Assembly: GCF_001306145.1 (NCBI RefSeq) | Contig: NZ_LGKO01000004.1 | Span: forward strand, 1-64,000 | Reading direction: 5' to 3' | Length of the DNA: 64,000 bases | From: Thermanaerothrix daxensis | GTDB taxonomy: Bacteria > Chloroflexota > Anaerolineae > Anaerolineales > Anaerolineaceae | Shown: piece after piece, positions 11,519 to 21,896 of the stretch | How the letters are laid out: each line of letters starts with the position of its first letter | Position numbering within the stretch: position 1 is the stretch's first letter | Made by a program: the position numbers and the translations under genes | The notes under the pieces: generated by a model | Seen by the model: the letters and a program-made list of their open reading frames with translations, nothing else | Told to the model about the DNA's origin: nothing | Databases searched by the model: none

Positions 11519-13333
11519 TTATTGCCCCAACTTGTTGGTATCCAGGAACTCCTCAACAGTATTGAAAGCGTTGAAGAACAACGGCGTCCCAGCAAACGAG
11601 AGTGGAGAGACTGGACCAATGGTCATAAAAGAATACTCTCTGCTTGCGATGTCAAACGACGAATGTGGGTCACGAAACAGCTGATAGAGGTCAAGGGCTT
11701 TGCTTCGCCCTCCTACCAGTTCGCTCAATGCTTTGAATTCGGCCCCCATCCCCAGACCAAAACCAAAGAAAAAGATGCGTAACTGCTCCAGGATTTCACG
11801 ATGCAGACTGGAGAGAGTCTGACTGATGAACATCCATCCGACACCGTATTTGCGAGTGGTGCGTGCTGCGTCAATCAACATCCCACGCACCGCCCTTTTC
11901 TCTTCATTTTCAGGGTCTTCGCGGGGTGCAAGACGGTGCGCTTCATCCATTAGCACTAGCGTATTGAGGCTGCGATTCTTTATGTAAGCATATTCTGCCG
12001 CTGTACGCACACCTTCCAACAACCGTTTGATAACCAGTGCTTGGATCATATCGTTCCAGAAGAGAGCATTCCCTTGGGACTGCGATCGATCTCCACCAAA
12101 CAGGGGCAGGCTTTCTATACTACTGTGACTGGTCTGAGACATCTGCTCAACCGACAAATCTATCACAATGAGAGGGCGTTGGGCTTGGGCGAGGTCAAAC
12201 AAGCTAGCCAATAATCTTTCCACTCTCTTTGCCCCTGGTCGATCTTCCCGAAACAGTTGTGTAACAGGAAGCCAAACCGTTTGGTATAGATCGTTCTGGT
12301 TGGTATCAGCCATCTGCTGATGTACTCGTTCCCTAGCATCCTTTGAAGCATAGAATCGCACCAGTATACGTTCTTCCTGTAGGTATTTCCAGACCTTATC
12401 GAAGTTCTCTCTTCTGTGCAAATCAGCAAGACGTACGCTGTCCTTTTGCAACTGTTCACTTATAACCTCCGTAGCTTGACGCTGATTGTCCACTGCTTTA
12501 ACGCCAAGTCTTTGAAAGAAGCCAGATTCTAAAAGAATATGTTCAAACAAGTTCCACCGGTCTAGTACCAAATTCCTCACGCCAAGCACCTGGACCGGTT
12601 TCTTAAGCCTGTTTAAAACATCCCTCATCGGCAACTGAAATCCGCCTAGAACTGCTTCACCCCGTATTTCCTTGGCAAATTCACCCTGAGGATCAATGAC
12701 CAGAATCGCCATCTCGGGATAGCGGGCATAAGCCAGCAGGATCATCTTGGCGAGCACAGACTTGCCAGAACCGGTTTTGCCAAAAATGCCCAGATGGTAG
12801 GCCTCTCCAGCACCCCGGGGACCGGTATCAAAATGCTTGAACCAAAGCGGCAGAAGGGGCTTGGAACCGTAGACGTGCCCCAAGTAGAAAAGTTGGTCGC
12901 GGTAGGGCGAGAGCAGCTCGGACAGAACATCATCATTGACAAGATGGATGGGTGTGCCTGTAGCTGGGACAGTTCCCAGGATGCTGGGGCGGTAACCGTT
13001 GGATCCAGAAGAAAAGACAGCGCTAATCGTCATCTCTCCCAAGTGAGTATCCTGGCGCTCGCTGACTGCATCTACCCGCCCGCGCTGACGAATCAGGCTG
13101 CGCATCGTTGGATCCTCGTGCCAGACGTTGCGGAGTTTTACCTCGGTAATCTGCCCCAGCGCGTAATGAGAAAGGCCGTCCTGGTGATAGCGAAACAAGG
13201 CGAGTTCACCGACCAGCTTCTTGTTGACGGCGCTAGCCAAGATGTCCAAGGCCATTTCGCTAGTCGAGGATGGTGACCCTATAACGCCGATCCGCTCCGT
13301 CTTGTCTATAAGTTGGTCAAGACTCTTCTGCAT
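11519..13333 (-). CDS. HerA-type hexameric DNA translocase ATPase
   Basis: Protein of 604 residues. A HerA-like barrel region comes first, followed by Walker A GIFGKTGSGKSVL (about residue 185), Walker B-like MAILVIDPQGEF, then LVLMDEAHRLAPRED and an Arg-finger region (DAARTTRKYGVGWMFISQ). The start is ATG 13333, 4 nt past the NurA stop, with AGGAG 9 nt upstream. HerA pumps DNA and acts with NurA nuclease in end resection in archaea; in bacteria HerA modules often serve in phage defence. It is the last gene of the DUF4338-NurA-HerA operon and is followed by an attC-like site. Confidence 0.88.
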   Translation of the reverse strand: MQKSLDQLIDKTERIGVIGSPSSTSEMALDILASAVNKKLVGELALFRYHQDGLSHYALGQITEVKLRNVWHEDPTMRSLIRQRGRVDAVSERQDTHLGEMTISAVFSSGSNGYRPSILGTVPATGTPIHLVNDDVLSELLSPYRDQLFYLGHVYGSKPLLPLWFKHFDTGPRGAGEAYHLGIFGKTGSGKSVLAKMILLAYARYPEMAILVIDPQGEFAKEIRGEAVLGGFQLPMRDVLNRLKKPVQVLGVRNLVLDRWNLFEHILLESGFFQRLGVKAVDNQRQATEVISEQLQKDSVRLADLHRRENFDKVWKYLQEERILVRFYASKDARERVHQQMADTNQNDLYQTVWLPVTQLFREDRPGAKRVERLLASLFDLAQAQRPLIVIDLSVEQMSQTSHSSIESLPLFGGDRSQSQGNALFWNDMIQALVIKRLLEGVRTAAEYAYIKNRSLNTLVLMDEAHRLAPREDPENEEKRAVRGMLIDAARTTRKYGVGWMFISQTLSSLHREILEQLRIFFFGFGLGMGAEFKALSELVGGRSKALDLYQLFRDPHSSFDIASREYSFMTIGPVSPLSFAGTPLFFNAFNTVEEFLDTNKLGQ

Positions 13334-13337
13334 AGGC

Positions 13338-14485
<1,148 letters not shown>

Positions 14486-14489
<4 letters not shown>

Positions 14490-15622
14490 TTTGCGGCCTT
14501 ATCCTGTTCAATCAGCAATAGACTCTTGATCTCCTCTTTGCGCCACTTTCTCCATCCATCCATACGCTCTGCTCGTGGCAGCAACCAGCGTTCTCGCCAC
14601 CAGGTGACTAGATCGGAGAACGGTAGGTTACGATAGGCTGGTTCAGTGTCACGGCCTTCCATATACGCCTCTAGATTGTCCACGAGACGAAACAGAAACA
14701 CTTCACGCTTTATGCCGTGGCGGAGCAAGTCAGAGGAAAGGCCTAATCGATCTAGCGCGCGCACCATGGTTTGCCATTTCCGGCGCGGGCCAGTACCAAA
14801 ACCGCCCCGTGTTGAAATCCCCTGACTTTCCAAAAAACGGCGGAATAATGGGTAAAGTTCCATCAGGTGGAAGGTGCCATAACCTTCGGTATAACCAAGA
14901 GACTCGGCAATACGTATTCCATTATACCGTAGGCGGTTATATAGGCTGCTCCGTCCAAAAGCACTGGTGGTCGTAAGCGCTACCAGATGAGGCGGCAAGA
15001 TACGCTGTGCCATTTCGGTCGCACGTCCAGAATACTTATGCCAATAAACCTGGCGAATTTCATTAGAGGCTGCTATTAATGCTACCAGTTTCCCGCCCAA
15101 CAGGCGATCATAGGGTGGTACAGCCCCCAACGTTTGAATGTCCATAGTCTGGTTGACCATTTCTGTCTTCCTGCCAGGGGGATAACGAAATAGGCGATCT
15201 CGCGCCGGAAAACTAAGAGGGGGAGACTGTAAGGCCAATAACCCAATGAGTTTATTGTTAGCCCGATCCATAATGAGGAACCGCAAGCGGCGACCATAGC
15301 CCTTGGAGAAGGGAATAGACCAAAGTAGTCGGGCCACACGGAAGAGATTATGTTGTTGTTCTGTAGTAACTTCGACCAATATGGGCTCAATATGCTCAGG
15401 TATGATTTCTTCGCCATTGGCGAAGAAAGGAAGATATTCAGGAAGATGTCGCCGAAGCCAATCCTGACGAGTTATGATTTCTAGTTGAGAAGCTGGCCTG
15501 TGGATCTGCCGCAAGCCCTCCTTGTCAATCAAAGGAGGATGTAACGTGCCATCTTCTGATATCAAAAAGCCGGCTTCCTTAAGCCTGTCAATTACAAGCT
15601 TCTTCAATCCTCCTGCATCCAT
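14486..15622 (-). CDS. DUF4338 (DruA-like) protein, first gene of the HerA-NurA operon
   Basis: Protein of 378 residues. The core FLIMDRANNKLIGLLALQSP, PPLSFPARDR, GGKLVALIAASNEI and QVYWHKYSGRA matches the DUF4338 family, whose best-known member is Druantia DruA. ATG 15622, with AAAGG 9 nt upstream, is preferred; an in-frame GTG at 15676 is possible. The end overlaps the NurA start (ATGA), so the three genes are translationally coupled. A GTTAGGC core-like motif on the minus strand at 15670-15664 may be the other border of a large integron cassette. The biochemical function of DUF4338 is unknown. Confidence 0.75.
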
Positions 15623-15710
15623 TTCTAACGGCCTTTGTCGTATTGTGTTTGAGGAACGACGGGGCCTAACCAACACACCTTCAAGGACGGCCTCGCTATT
15701 ATTAATTATA

Positions 15711-16068
15711 TGGCTTTCTCAAAGTTCCTTGACGAATAAACAAAATTGTCCTCCTCGGTAAAAAAGTGATCCAAACCCGCCAGGCAGTAGAATACGGCAT
15801 CACCAGCCTGACCCGCGAAAAAGCCTCGCCCAAGCGGGTACTGCAAATCAGACGCAAGCATTGGTTGATTGAAACCGGCTTGCATTATCGCCGGGAGGTG
15901 ACCTTTCGGGAAGATGCCACGCGAATGACGAAAGGGACTGCGGCCCGGATACTGGCCACGGTGCATAACGTTGTCCTGGCATTGATCAAGCAGGCCGGAC
16001 ATCTTGACCGGGTTTTTGCCCTCCTTGCCTCAGGTCATTTACGACTTTGAGCGACTTTGAGAAAGCCA
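15711..16068 (+). mobile_element. Internally deleted ISAs1-type element with perfect 15-bp terminal repeats
   Basis: TGGCTTTCTCAAAGT (15711-15725) and its exact reverse complement (16054-16068) bound 358 bp. Inside, 15766-16050 (+) encodes a transposase C-terminus: RKHWLIETGLHYRREVTFRE, then HNVVLALIKQAG. The catalytic core is missing, so the element is non-autonomous. The flanking 8-mers (taattata, tccgtgat) differ, so no target duplication is visible. It ends 22 bp before the aro operon promoter and marks the island border. Confidence 0.8.
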
Positions 16069-16089
16069 TCCGTGATAGAACGCGAACCC

Positions 16090-16118
16090 TTGACATTTTT
16101 TATTAGAGTGAGTATTAT
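16090..16118 (+). promoter_or_regulatory. Consensus promoter of the aromatic amino acid operon
   Basis: TTGACA (16090-16095), a 17-bp spacer and TATTAT (16113-16118) form a near-ideal housekeeping promoter. The predicted start near 16125 gives a leader of about 200 nt before aroH, containing the leader peptide and hairpins described below. Confidence 0.75.
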
Positions 16119-16153
16119 TGCCCCCAATCCAGCCCAAGTAACCCGATTCCCCT

Positions 16154-16231
16154 ATGTCAAGCATTGCCTTTTTCTACTTTTATTTTTATTCGAAACCACC
16201 TCGGAGCAGGTTGCTCCAAGAGGGTGGTTAG
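16154..16231 (+). CDS. Phe/Tyr-rich attenuator leader peptide
   Basis: An ATG at 16154 opens a 25-codon frame ending in TAG at 16229-16231. Codons 6-12 read FFYFYFY (TTT TTC TAC TTT TAT TTT TAT), seven consecutive codons for the two end products of the operon's pathway, as in known phe and his leader peptides. The rest (SKPPRSRLLQEGG) overlaps hairpin arms. No strong ribosome site is visible upstream, which lowers certainty that it is translated. It lies between the operon promoter and aroH. Confidence 0.75.
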   Translation: MSSIAFFYFYFYSKPPRSRLLQEGG

Positions 16232-16301
16232 CCGTATGTGGTAGAAAAAGGCAACCCCCAGATTGGAAAAAACGACGTGGAGCAACCTGCTCCACGTCGT
16301 T
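16164..16301 (+). promoter_or_regulatory. Transcription attenuator with mutually exclusive hairpins upstream of aroH
   Basis: Stem A is 16164-16177 with 16241-16254 (14 bp). Stem B is AACCACC 16194-16200 with 16223-16229, topped by GGAGCA/TGCTCC at 16203-16208/16212-16217. Hairpin C is a perfect 14-bp stem, 16271-16284 with 16288-16301, followed by the U-rich TGCTTTATATT. Segment 16203-16217 is the exact reverse complement of 16279-16293, so B and C can instead pair with each other and destroy hairpin C. A ribosome stalled on the Phe/Tyr codons would leave 16203-16217 free to act as antiterminator; one reaching the stop would cover it and let terminator C form. Confidence 0.75.
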
Positions 16302-16325
16302 GCTTTATATTCGGAGGTTGTCCTT

Positions 16326-16694
16326 ATGTCCCTCATAGCCATCCGCGGTGCCATTACTTGTGACGAAAATTCAACCGCAGCCATTCTCGACGCCACGCGC
16401 CAGCTGATGAGCGCCCTCATTGATAAAAACCATCTCGATCCCAACCACGTCATCTCTATAATCTTTTCCGCTACTCCCGATCTGAATGCTGCCTACCCTG
16501 CCCAGGCAGTGCGCCAAATGGGCTGGTCTCAAGTACCCATGTTATGTCTGCAAGAAATGTATGTCACAGAAAGCCTTCCCCGCTGTTTGAGGGTCCTGAT
16601 CCATTACGAGGCTACTTCCCCGCTTTCCCCCTGCCATGTTTATCTTGGTGATGCCCAATCTCTCCGTCCTGATTGGGCTCACATGAACAAATGA
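16326..16694 (+). CDS. aroH: Chorismate mutase, AroH class
   Basis: Protein of 122 residues, the usual AroH length. It starts [20 protein letters not shown], with the Arg, Cys and Glu typical of Bacillus Aro[19 protein letters not shown] and VLIHYE near the end are also family motifs. It converts chorismate to prephenate in the cytosol. ATG 16326 follows GGAGG (16313-16317). It is the first structural gene behind the attenuator, 31 nt ahead of the DAHP synthase gene. Confidence 0.92.
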   Translation: MSLIAIRGAITCDENSTAAILDATRQLMSALIDKNHLDPNHVISIIFSATPDLNAAYPAQAVRQMGWSQVPMLCLQEMYVTESLPRCLRVLIHYEATSPLSPCHVYLGDAQSLRPDWAHMNK

Positions 16695-16725
16695 GATATT
16701 CAAATCTTGCGAAAGGAGGAGCACA

Positions 16726-17739
16726 ATGATTGTCGTTATGAAACCCCAGGCTACTGAGGAACAAATCCAGCAAGTTATCCAGCGCATTGAGGACTACGGC
16801 TTAAGAGTGCACCTCTCCAAAGGCACTGAGGTGACCATCCTGGGAGTTATCGGTGATGATCGTATCATCAATCGCGATCAACTGGTGCACATGGAGGGGG
16901 TAGATAAATTGATCCCGGTGCTCAAGCCCTATAAACTTGCCTCGCGTGAGTTCCATCCCGAAGACACCGTCTTTGAGGTGAAAGGGGTGAAAATCGGCGG
17001 AGAGCAAGTTGTGGTAATCGCCGGGCCGTGCGCAGTCGAAAGCCGCGAGCAAATCCTGGAGGCCGCCCAAAAAGTTAAAGAAGCTGGGGCTCACATGCTG
17101 CGTGGTGGCGCCTATAAACCCCGCACCTCGCCTTACTCTTTCCAGGGATTGGGAGAGGAAGGTCTAAAGTACCTCAAGGAGGCCAGCGAGAAAACCGGGC
17201 TTCCCGTTGTAACAGAGGTCATGGACATTCAAACCCTGCCGCTTGTTTCTGAATATGCGGATGTTTTACAAATTGGAGCACGAAACATGCAAAATTTTCC
17301 CCTGCTTCATGCCGTGGGTGAATCGCAAAAACCCGTGCTTCTAAAACGTGGAATGTCCTCAACCTTGGAGGAATTGCTCATGTCCGCTGAATACATCCTC
17401 ACCCATGGCAATCAACAGGTCATTCTTTGCGAGCGGGGCATTCGCACCTTCGAGAACTATACCCGCAACACCCTGGATATTAACGCGGCACCGGCCCTGA
17501 AGATGCTTTCACACCTACCAGTTTTTATTGACCCAAGTCACGGTACGGGGCGCTGGGAGTTGGTAGAACCGGTCTCTCGGGCCGCAGTGGCGGCCGGTGC
17601 AGATGGCCTCATCATTGAAGTGCATCCGCGTCCCGATCAGGCACTCTCAGATGGCGCCCAATCGCTCACCCCAGAGCGATTTGCAAGCCTGATGAAAACC
17701 CTTGTGCCAGTGGCGCTTGCTGTGGGGCGGTCTCTATGA
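16726..17739 (+). CDS. aroF: 3-deoxy-7-phosphoheptulonate synthase, type I-beta with ferredoxin-like regulatory domain
   Basis: Protein of 337 residues, matching the Thermotoga-type DAHP synthase. The N-terminal ~90 residues form the ferredoxin-like regulatory domain ([17 protein letters not shown]). The catalytic barrel carries [52 protein letters not shown] and [10 protein letters not shown]. It condenses PEP and erythrose 4-phosphate, the entry step. In this class Tyr/Phe feedback acts through the N-terminal domain. AAAGGAGGAG precedes ATG 16726. It overlaps tyrA by 4 nt. Confidence 0.95.
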   Translation: MIVVMKPQATEEQIQQVIQRIEDYGLRVHLSKGTEVTILGVIGDDRIINRDQLVHMEGVDKLIPVLKPYKLASREFHPEDTVFEVKGVKIGGEQVVVIAGPCAVESREQILEAAQKVKEAGAHMLRGGAYKPRTSPYSFQGLGEEGLKYLKEASEKTGLPVVTEVMDIQTLPLVSEYADVLQIGARNMQNFPLLHAVGESQKPVLLKRGMSSTLEELLMSAEYILTHGNQQVILCERGIRTFENYTRNTLDINAAPALKMLSHLPVFIDPSHGTGRWELVEPVSRAAVAAGADGLIIEVHPRPDQALSDGAQSLTPERFASLMKTLVPVALAVGRSL

Positions 17740-18596
17740 AATCACTGGACGAGGTCAACTTTACCATCATAGGGCTGGGACTGATGGGCGCCTCCCTGGC
17801 CGCTGCCCTTCGACCTCACTGTCGGTCCATCTTTGGGGTTGATCAAGATCGTGAAGCCCTTGAATGGTGCGAAGCCCAACGATGGATAGATCGTGGCTAT
17901 CAGCATCCCGAACAAGCGGTTGCTCAGGCCGATGTAGTGGTATTGGCCACTCCGGTACGCGCGATCCTTGATTTACTAGATATCATTCCCACGCATTTAA
18001 GCCCTGGCACCATCCTCACTGACATTGGGAGTACCAAAGTTGCCATCTGTCAAAAGATGCAAGAACTTCCACCCCATATCCACACAGTAGGCGGTCATCC
18101 CCTGTGCGGCAGGGAAGTGTCTGGTGCCTCGCATGCCGACGCCCAACTATTCAAAGATCGCACTTACGTTCTTGTTCCCACTCCAAACACCTCTGGCAAT
18201 GCACTTGATCTGTTGACACAGATGGTAACGGCCATCGGCGCACGCCCCTTGCTCCTGAACGCTGAAACTCATGATCACCTGGTTGCCATCACCAGCCATC
18301 TCCCCTACCTGTTGGCCTGCGCTCTAACCCAAACAACCGCCCGAGTCCCTGATCCGGATGGCTTGCTTCGGCAGTTGACCGCCAGCGGTTTCCGAGATAC
18401 CTCGCGCCTGGCAGGTTCCGATGTGAAAATGATGCTAGATATTCTGCAAACCAACCGTGAGAATATTCTGAAGGGTCTGGAAATGTATTTGCAAACTCTG
18501 CAGGGGTTGATTAACACCTTAGTGGAGGAACGGGAGGAGGATCTAAAAAACTGGCTGGTAGGCGCACAAGAAACCCGCAGGAGGTTACTGTTATGA
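17736..18596 (+). CDS. tyrA: Prephenate (or arogenate) dehydrogenase
   Basis: Protein of 286 residues. The N-terminal Rossmann fold shows [15 protein letters not shown], and then [31 protein letters not shown] (with the catalytic His) and the helical C-terminal dimerisation region with [11 protein letters not shown]. It oxidises prephenate to 4-hydroxyphenylpyruvate with NAD(P). No C-terminal ACT domain is seen. It overlaps aroF at its start and aroA at its end by 4 nt each, indicating coupled translation. Confidence 0.93.
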   Translation: MKSLDEVNFTIIGLGLMGASLAAALRPHCRSIFGVDQDREALEWCEAQRWIDRGYQHPEQAVAQADVVVLATPVRAILDLLDIIPTHLSPGTILTDIGSTKVAICQKMQELPPHIHTVGGHPLCGREVSGASHADAQLFKDRTYVLVPTPNTSGNALDLLTQMVTAIGARPLLLNAETHDHLVAITSHLPYLLACALTQTTARVPDPDGLLRQLTASGFRDTSRLAGSDVKMMLDILQTNRENILKGLEMYLQTLQGLINTLVEEREEDLKNWLVGAQETRRRLLL

Positions 18597-19906
18597 GTGC
18601 AGTTCGCGTTCTTCCGTGCACAGGCTTGCAGGGCTCTACCACCCTGCCTGGGGATAAATCCATTTCTCATCGGGCTCTGCTGCTCGGCGCGCTGGCAAAC
18701 GGCCCCAGCACGATAAACAATTTTTTACCCGGTGGGGACTGCCTGGCAACAGCGGGAGCCTTGCGTGCGCTCGGTATCTCCATCGAAACGCCATCTGAGC
18801 GCACCGTGATTGTGCACGGCAGGGGACTGAATGGGCTTCAACCATCCCACTCACCCATTAACTGCGTCCGTTCAGGGACAACTATGCGCCTGCTCGCCGG
18901 GCTTTTGGCAGGTCAATCATTTTCAAGTATTCTTACCGGAGAAGAACAGCTACTGCGGCGGCCGATGGAAAGGGTAGCGATACCCTTACGGCAAATGGGC
19001 GCTGAGATCCAAACCACAAACGGGCACGCTCCTCTTCATATCCAGGGACGGAGGCTCCATGGTACTCAACTCACGCTTGAAGTTCCCAGCGCTCAGGTCA
19101 AGAGCGCTATCCTGCTGGCTGCCCTTTATGCCGATTCCCCTACCACAATCCAAGAAACCGCACCAACCCGCGATCATACCGAACGCATGCTGCAGGCTAT
19201 GGGTGCTGTTCTCGAAGTGCACACTTCCAACAAATATCGCAAAATGACCCTTTTCCCACATCGGCATCCCCTTACTCCCCTGGAAATCGAGGTGCCAGGC
19301 GATTTCTCTTCTGCGGCCTTTCCCCTCGTGGCCGCGCTGATCATCCCCGGTTCTCACATTCACCTCAAGAATATCGGCATCAACCCCACTCGTACCGGGC
19401 TTCTGGATGCCCTCATCCAAATGGGAGCCAGTGTCCGCATCCATAACGAGCGGCTGGTCGCTAATGAACCGGCCGCCGACCTGGAAGTACAATCCAGTCA
19501 ACTCAAAGCGATTGAGATTGCCGGAGATCTTGTGGTGCGCATGATTGACGAATTCCCCATTTTCGCCATCGCTGCCACCCAGGCTCAGGGGAAAACAGTC
19601 GTCCGCGACGCCGCCGAACTCCGGGTCAAGGAAACAGACCGAATTGCAACCGTTGTCACCGAGTTACGTAAATTGGGTGCTGTCATCGTGGAGCGGCTGG
19701 ATGGCTTTGAAATCACTGGGCCGGTAAAACTTCAGAGCGCGGCCGTCAGCAGCCATGGCGATCATCGCCTAGCAATGGCACTCTTTGTTGCGGGTCTGAT
19801 AGCCCGTGACCCCATTTTTATTGATGATGTTGCCTGTGCTGCCGATTCATTCCCGGGTTTTTTGGAGACTATGCAATCTTTGGGAGCTGAGTATGCCTCA
19901 AATTGA
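18593..19906 (+). CDS. aroA: 3-phosphoshikimate 1-carboxyvinyltransferase (EPSP synthase)
   Basis: Protein of 437 residues, normal for the family. Motifs include LPGDKSISHRALLLGALA, NCVRSGTTMRLLAGLLAG, RRPMERVAIPLRQMGA, VPSAQVKSAILLAALYA, VPGDFSSAAFPLVAALI, DEFPIFAIAA, ELRVKETDRI and HGDHRLAMAL. It transfers enolpyruvate from PEP to shikimate 3-phosphate. SAQVKSA resembles the class I substrate-binding region, and the Gly of the PEP loop (SGTTMR) is present. It overlaps aroE by 14 nt. Confidence 0.96.
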   Translation: MSAVRVLPCTGLQGSTTLPGDKSISHRALLLGALANGPSTINNFLPGGDCLATAGALRALGISIETPSERTVIVHGRGLNGLQPSHSPINCVRSGTTMRLLAGLLAGQSFSSILTGEEQLLRRPMERVAIPLRQMGAEIQTTNGHAPLHIQGRRLHGTQLTLEVPSAQVKSAILLAALYADSPTTIQETAPTRDHTERMLQAMGAVLEVHTSNKYRKMTLFPHRHPLTPLEIEVPGDFSSAAFPLVAALIIPGSHIHLKNIGINPTRTGLLDALIQMGASVRIHNERLVANEPAADLEVQSSQLKAIEIAGDLVVRMIDEFPIFAIAATQAQGKTVVRDAAELRVKETDRIATVVTELRKLGAVIVERLDGFEITGPVKLQSAAVSSHGDHRLAMALFVAGLIARDPIFIDDVACAADSFPGFLETMQSLGAEYASN

Positions 19907-20783
19907 TAGCCAGACCCAAAAAGTAGGACTGATCGGCTGGCCCTTAGAACATAGTCTTTCGCCTTTGATGCACAATGCCGCCTTTGATCATCTGGGGCTT
20001 AACTGGGTGTATCTTGCTTTGCCCTTTCCGCCTCACCATCTCGAGGATGCTTTGCGCGGTTTGCGCTCATTGGGGTTCAAAGGTTTTAACATTACCGCCC
20101 CCTATAAACAGGCTATCCTGCCTTTCGTGGATGACATGAGTCCATTAGCCCAGATCCTCGGCGCCATCAATACTGTAATAATCCGAGAAACAGCTGACGG
20201 GAGCCGTGTCTTCTACGGCGATAACACCGATGTGGAGGGGTTCCTGTATGCTGTTCAACCCTTGCTTCAAAGAGTTGCTCACGACCATGCACTCATCCTG
20301 GGCGCCGGAGGTGCTGCACGTGCCGTTGCCTACGCTTTGTGTAAAGTCGGCTTCAAGACTCTGACCTTTATGGCACGCAATCTTGCGCGGGCTCATTTGT
20401 TGGAAGAAGAGGCCCAAAAATGGGGGTTTTCCACTTCGTTTAAGTCAGTACCGCCTTCAGCCGCAAGCCTCTGCGCCCTGGCTGAGCAAATCTCACTCCT
20501 GGTCAATGCCACCCCCGTGGGTACCTGGCCGACCATCCACGCCTCACCACTCCCTGATGATTTCGTCATCCCACCTCATTGCTTGGTAGTTGACCTGGTC
20601 TACAACCCGTCTAAAACTCGCCTGCTACTTCAGGCAGAAAAAGCTGGCGCTCTGGCCATCAACGGGCTAGGAATGCTGGTTCAACAAGGGGTTCTATCTT
20701 TCCGCGCCTGGACCGGGCTTGATGCACCCATAGAGGTAATGGTCCAGGCCTGCCTTAATGCCATTCATCATGTGGAGGAATGA
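19893..20783 (+). CDS. aroE: Shikimate dehydrogenase
   Basis: Protein of 296 residues. Near the start, VGLIGWPLEHSLSPLMHNAA is the shikimate-binding signature. NITAPYKQAILPF (with the catalytic Lys), GAINTVI, GDNTDVEGF, LILGAGGAARAVAYAL (nucleotide-binding loop), NATPVGTWP and GLGMLVQQG follow. ATG 19893, inside the aroA end and preceded by GGGAG, is chosen over upstream in-frame ATGs because the family N-terminus begins here. It reduces 3-dehydroshikimate to shikimate. Confidence 0.95.
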   Translation: MPQIDSQTQKVGLIGWPLEHSLSPLMHNAAFDHLGLNWVYLALPFPPHHLEDALRGLRSLGFKGFNITAPYKQAILPFVDDMSPLAQILGAINTVIIRETADGSRVFYGDNTDVEGFLYAVQPLLQRVAHDHALILGAGGAARAVAYALCKVGFKTLTFMARNLARAHLLEEEAQKWGFSTSFKSVPPSAASLCALAEQISLLVNATPVGTWPTIHASPLPDDFVIPPHCLVVDLVYNPSKTRLLLQAEKAGALAINGLGMLVQQGVLSFRAWTGLDAPIEVMVQACLNAIHHVEE

Positions 20784-20786
20784 GAG

Positions 20787-21896
20787 ATGTTGCGCTTTCT
20801 GACCGCCGGTGAGTCGCACGGACCCTGCTTGCTGGCCATCATCGAAGGATTACCCGCCGGTTTGCCCCTCAATGTGGAAGCAATAGATCGTGAATTGTGG
20901 CGCCGCCAACAGGGATATGGACGAAGCCATCGCATGAAAATCGAGCAGGATCGGGTAGAGGTCTTGAGTGGGGTCATAAGGGGGGTAACCACTGGGGCAC
21001 CTGTAGCGCTTCGAATTGAGAATCGCGATTGGGCTAATTGGAAAGAAAAATGGGAGCAGAATCTTTTGGAGCCACTAACCGTGCCACGTCCAGGACACGC
21101 CGACTATGCCGGAATGGTGAAGTACCGTCTTCTGGATGCTCGCCCGATTCTGGAGCGCGCCAGCGCCAGAGAAACTGCAGCACGGGTGGCCATCGGTGCT
21201 ATTGCTAAACAACTGTTGGCACAATTCGGCATAACCATCGGGAGTTATGTTTGCCAGATAGGTTCTGTGGTGGCCAATATCCCGCCCCACTCCTACCCGG
21301 AATTATGGAAAGCCGCAGAGGCTAGCGAAGTGCGCTGCCCCAGCCCAGAAGACAGCGAACGCATGAAAAATGCCATTGATGAAGCACGCCGGGCTCGGGA
21401 TACCTTAGGAGGGATCTTCGAAGTCCAAGCTCTCAACGTACCCATTGGACTCGGCTCGCACGTGCACTGGGATCGGAGGCTTGATGCCCGAATTGCGGCG
21501 GCCATTATGTCCATCCAGGCCATCAAGGGAATCGAGATTGGCCCCGCCTTTGAGAATGCCGGACTGCCGGGCACTCAAGTTCATGACGATCTATACCTCA
21601 GTGAAAATCAAACCGTGATCCGCACGACCAACCGTGCCGGAGGTATTGAAGGTGGTATGAGCAACGGCAATCCCATCGTAGTCAGAGCTGCGATGAAGCC
21701 AATTGCTACGACCGGCACACCTCATCAGTCGGTAGACATAGTCAACCTGCATGCTGCAACTCCGATCTATCAGCGCTCAGATATTTGTGCCGTCCCTGCC
21801 GCCTCGGTGATCGGCGAAGCCATGTTAGCTTGGGTCCTCGCCGAGGCGCTGGTCGAAAAACTGGGAGGCGACAGCCTGGAGGAAATGCGGCGATGA
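20787..21896 (+). CDS. aroC: Chorismate synthase
   Basis: Protein of 369 residues. LTAGESHGPCLLAIIEGLPA is chorismate synthase signature 1. GYGRSHRMKIEQD, PRPGHADYAGMVKY, RASARETAARVAIGAIA and GGIEGGMSNGNPIV follow. It eliminates phosphate from EPSP using reduced flavin. The start lies 3 nt after the aroE stop with GGAGGAATGAG upstream, and the end overlaps aroKB (ATGA). Confidence 0.96.
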   Translation: MLRFLTAGESHGPCLLAIIEGLPAGLPLNVEAIDRELWRRQQGYGRSHRMKIEQDRVEVLSGVIRGVTTGAPVALRIENRDWANWKEKWEQNLLEPLTVPRPGHADYAGMVKYRLLDARPILERASARETAARVAIGAIAKQLLAQFGITIGSYVCQIGSVVANIPPHSYPELWKAAEASEVRCPSPEDSERMKNAIDEARRARDTLGGIFEVQALNVPIGLGSHVHWDRRLDARIAAAIMSIQAIKGIEIGPAFENAGLPGTQVHDDLYLSENQTVIRTTNRAGGIEGGMSNGNPIVVRAAMKPIATTGTPHQSVDIVNLHAATPIYQRSDICAVPAASVIGEAMLAWVLAEALVEKLGGDSLEEMRR

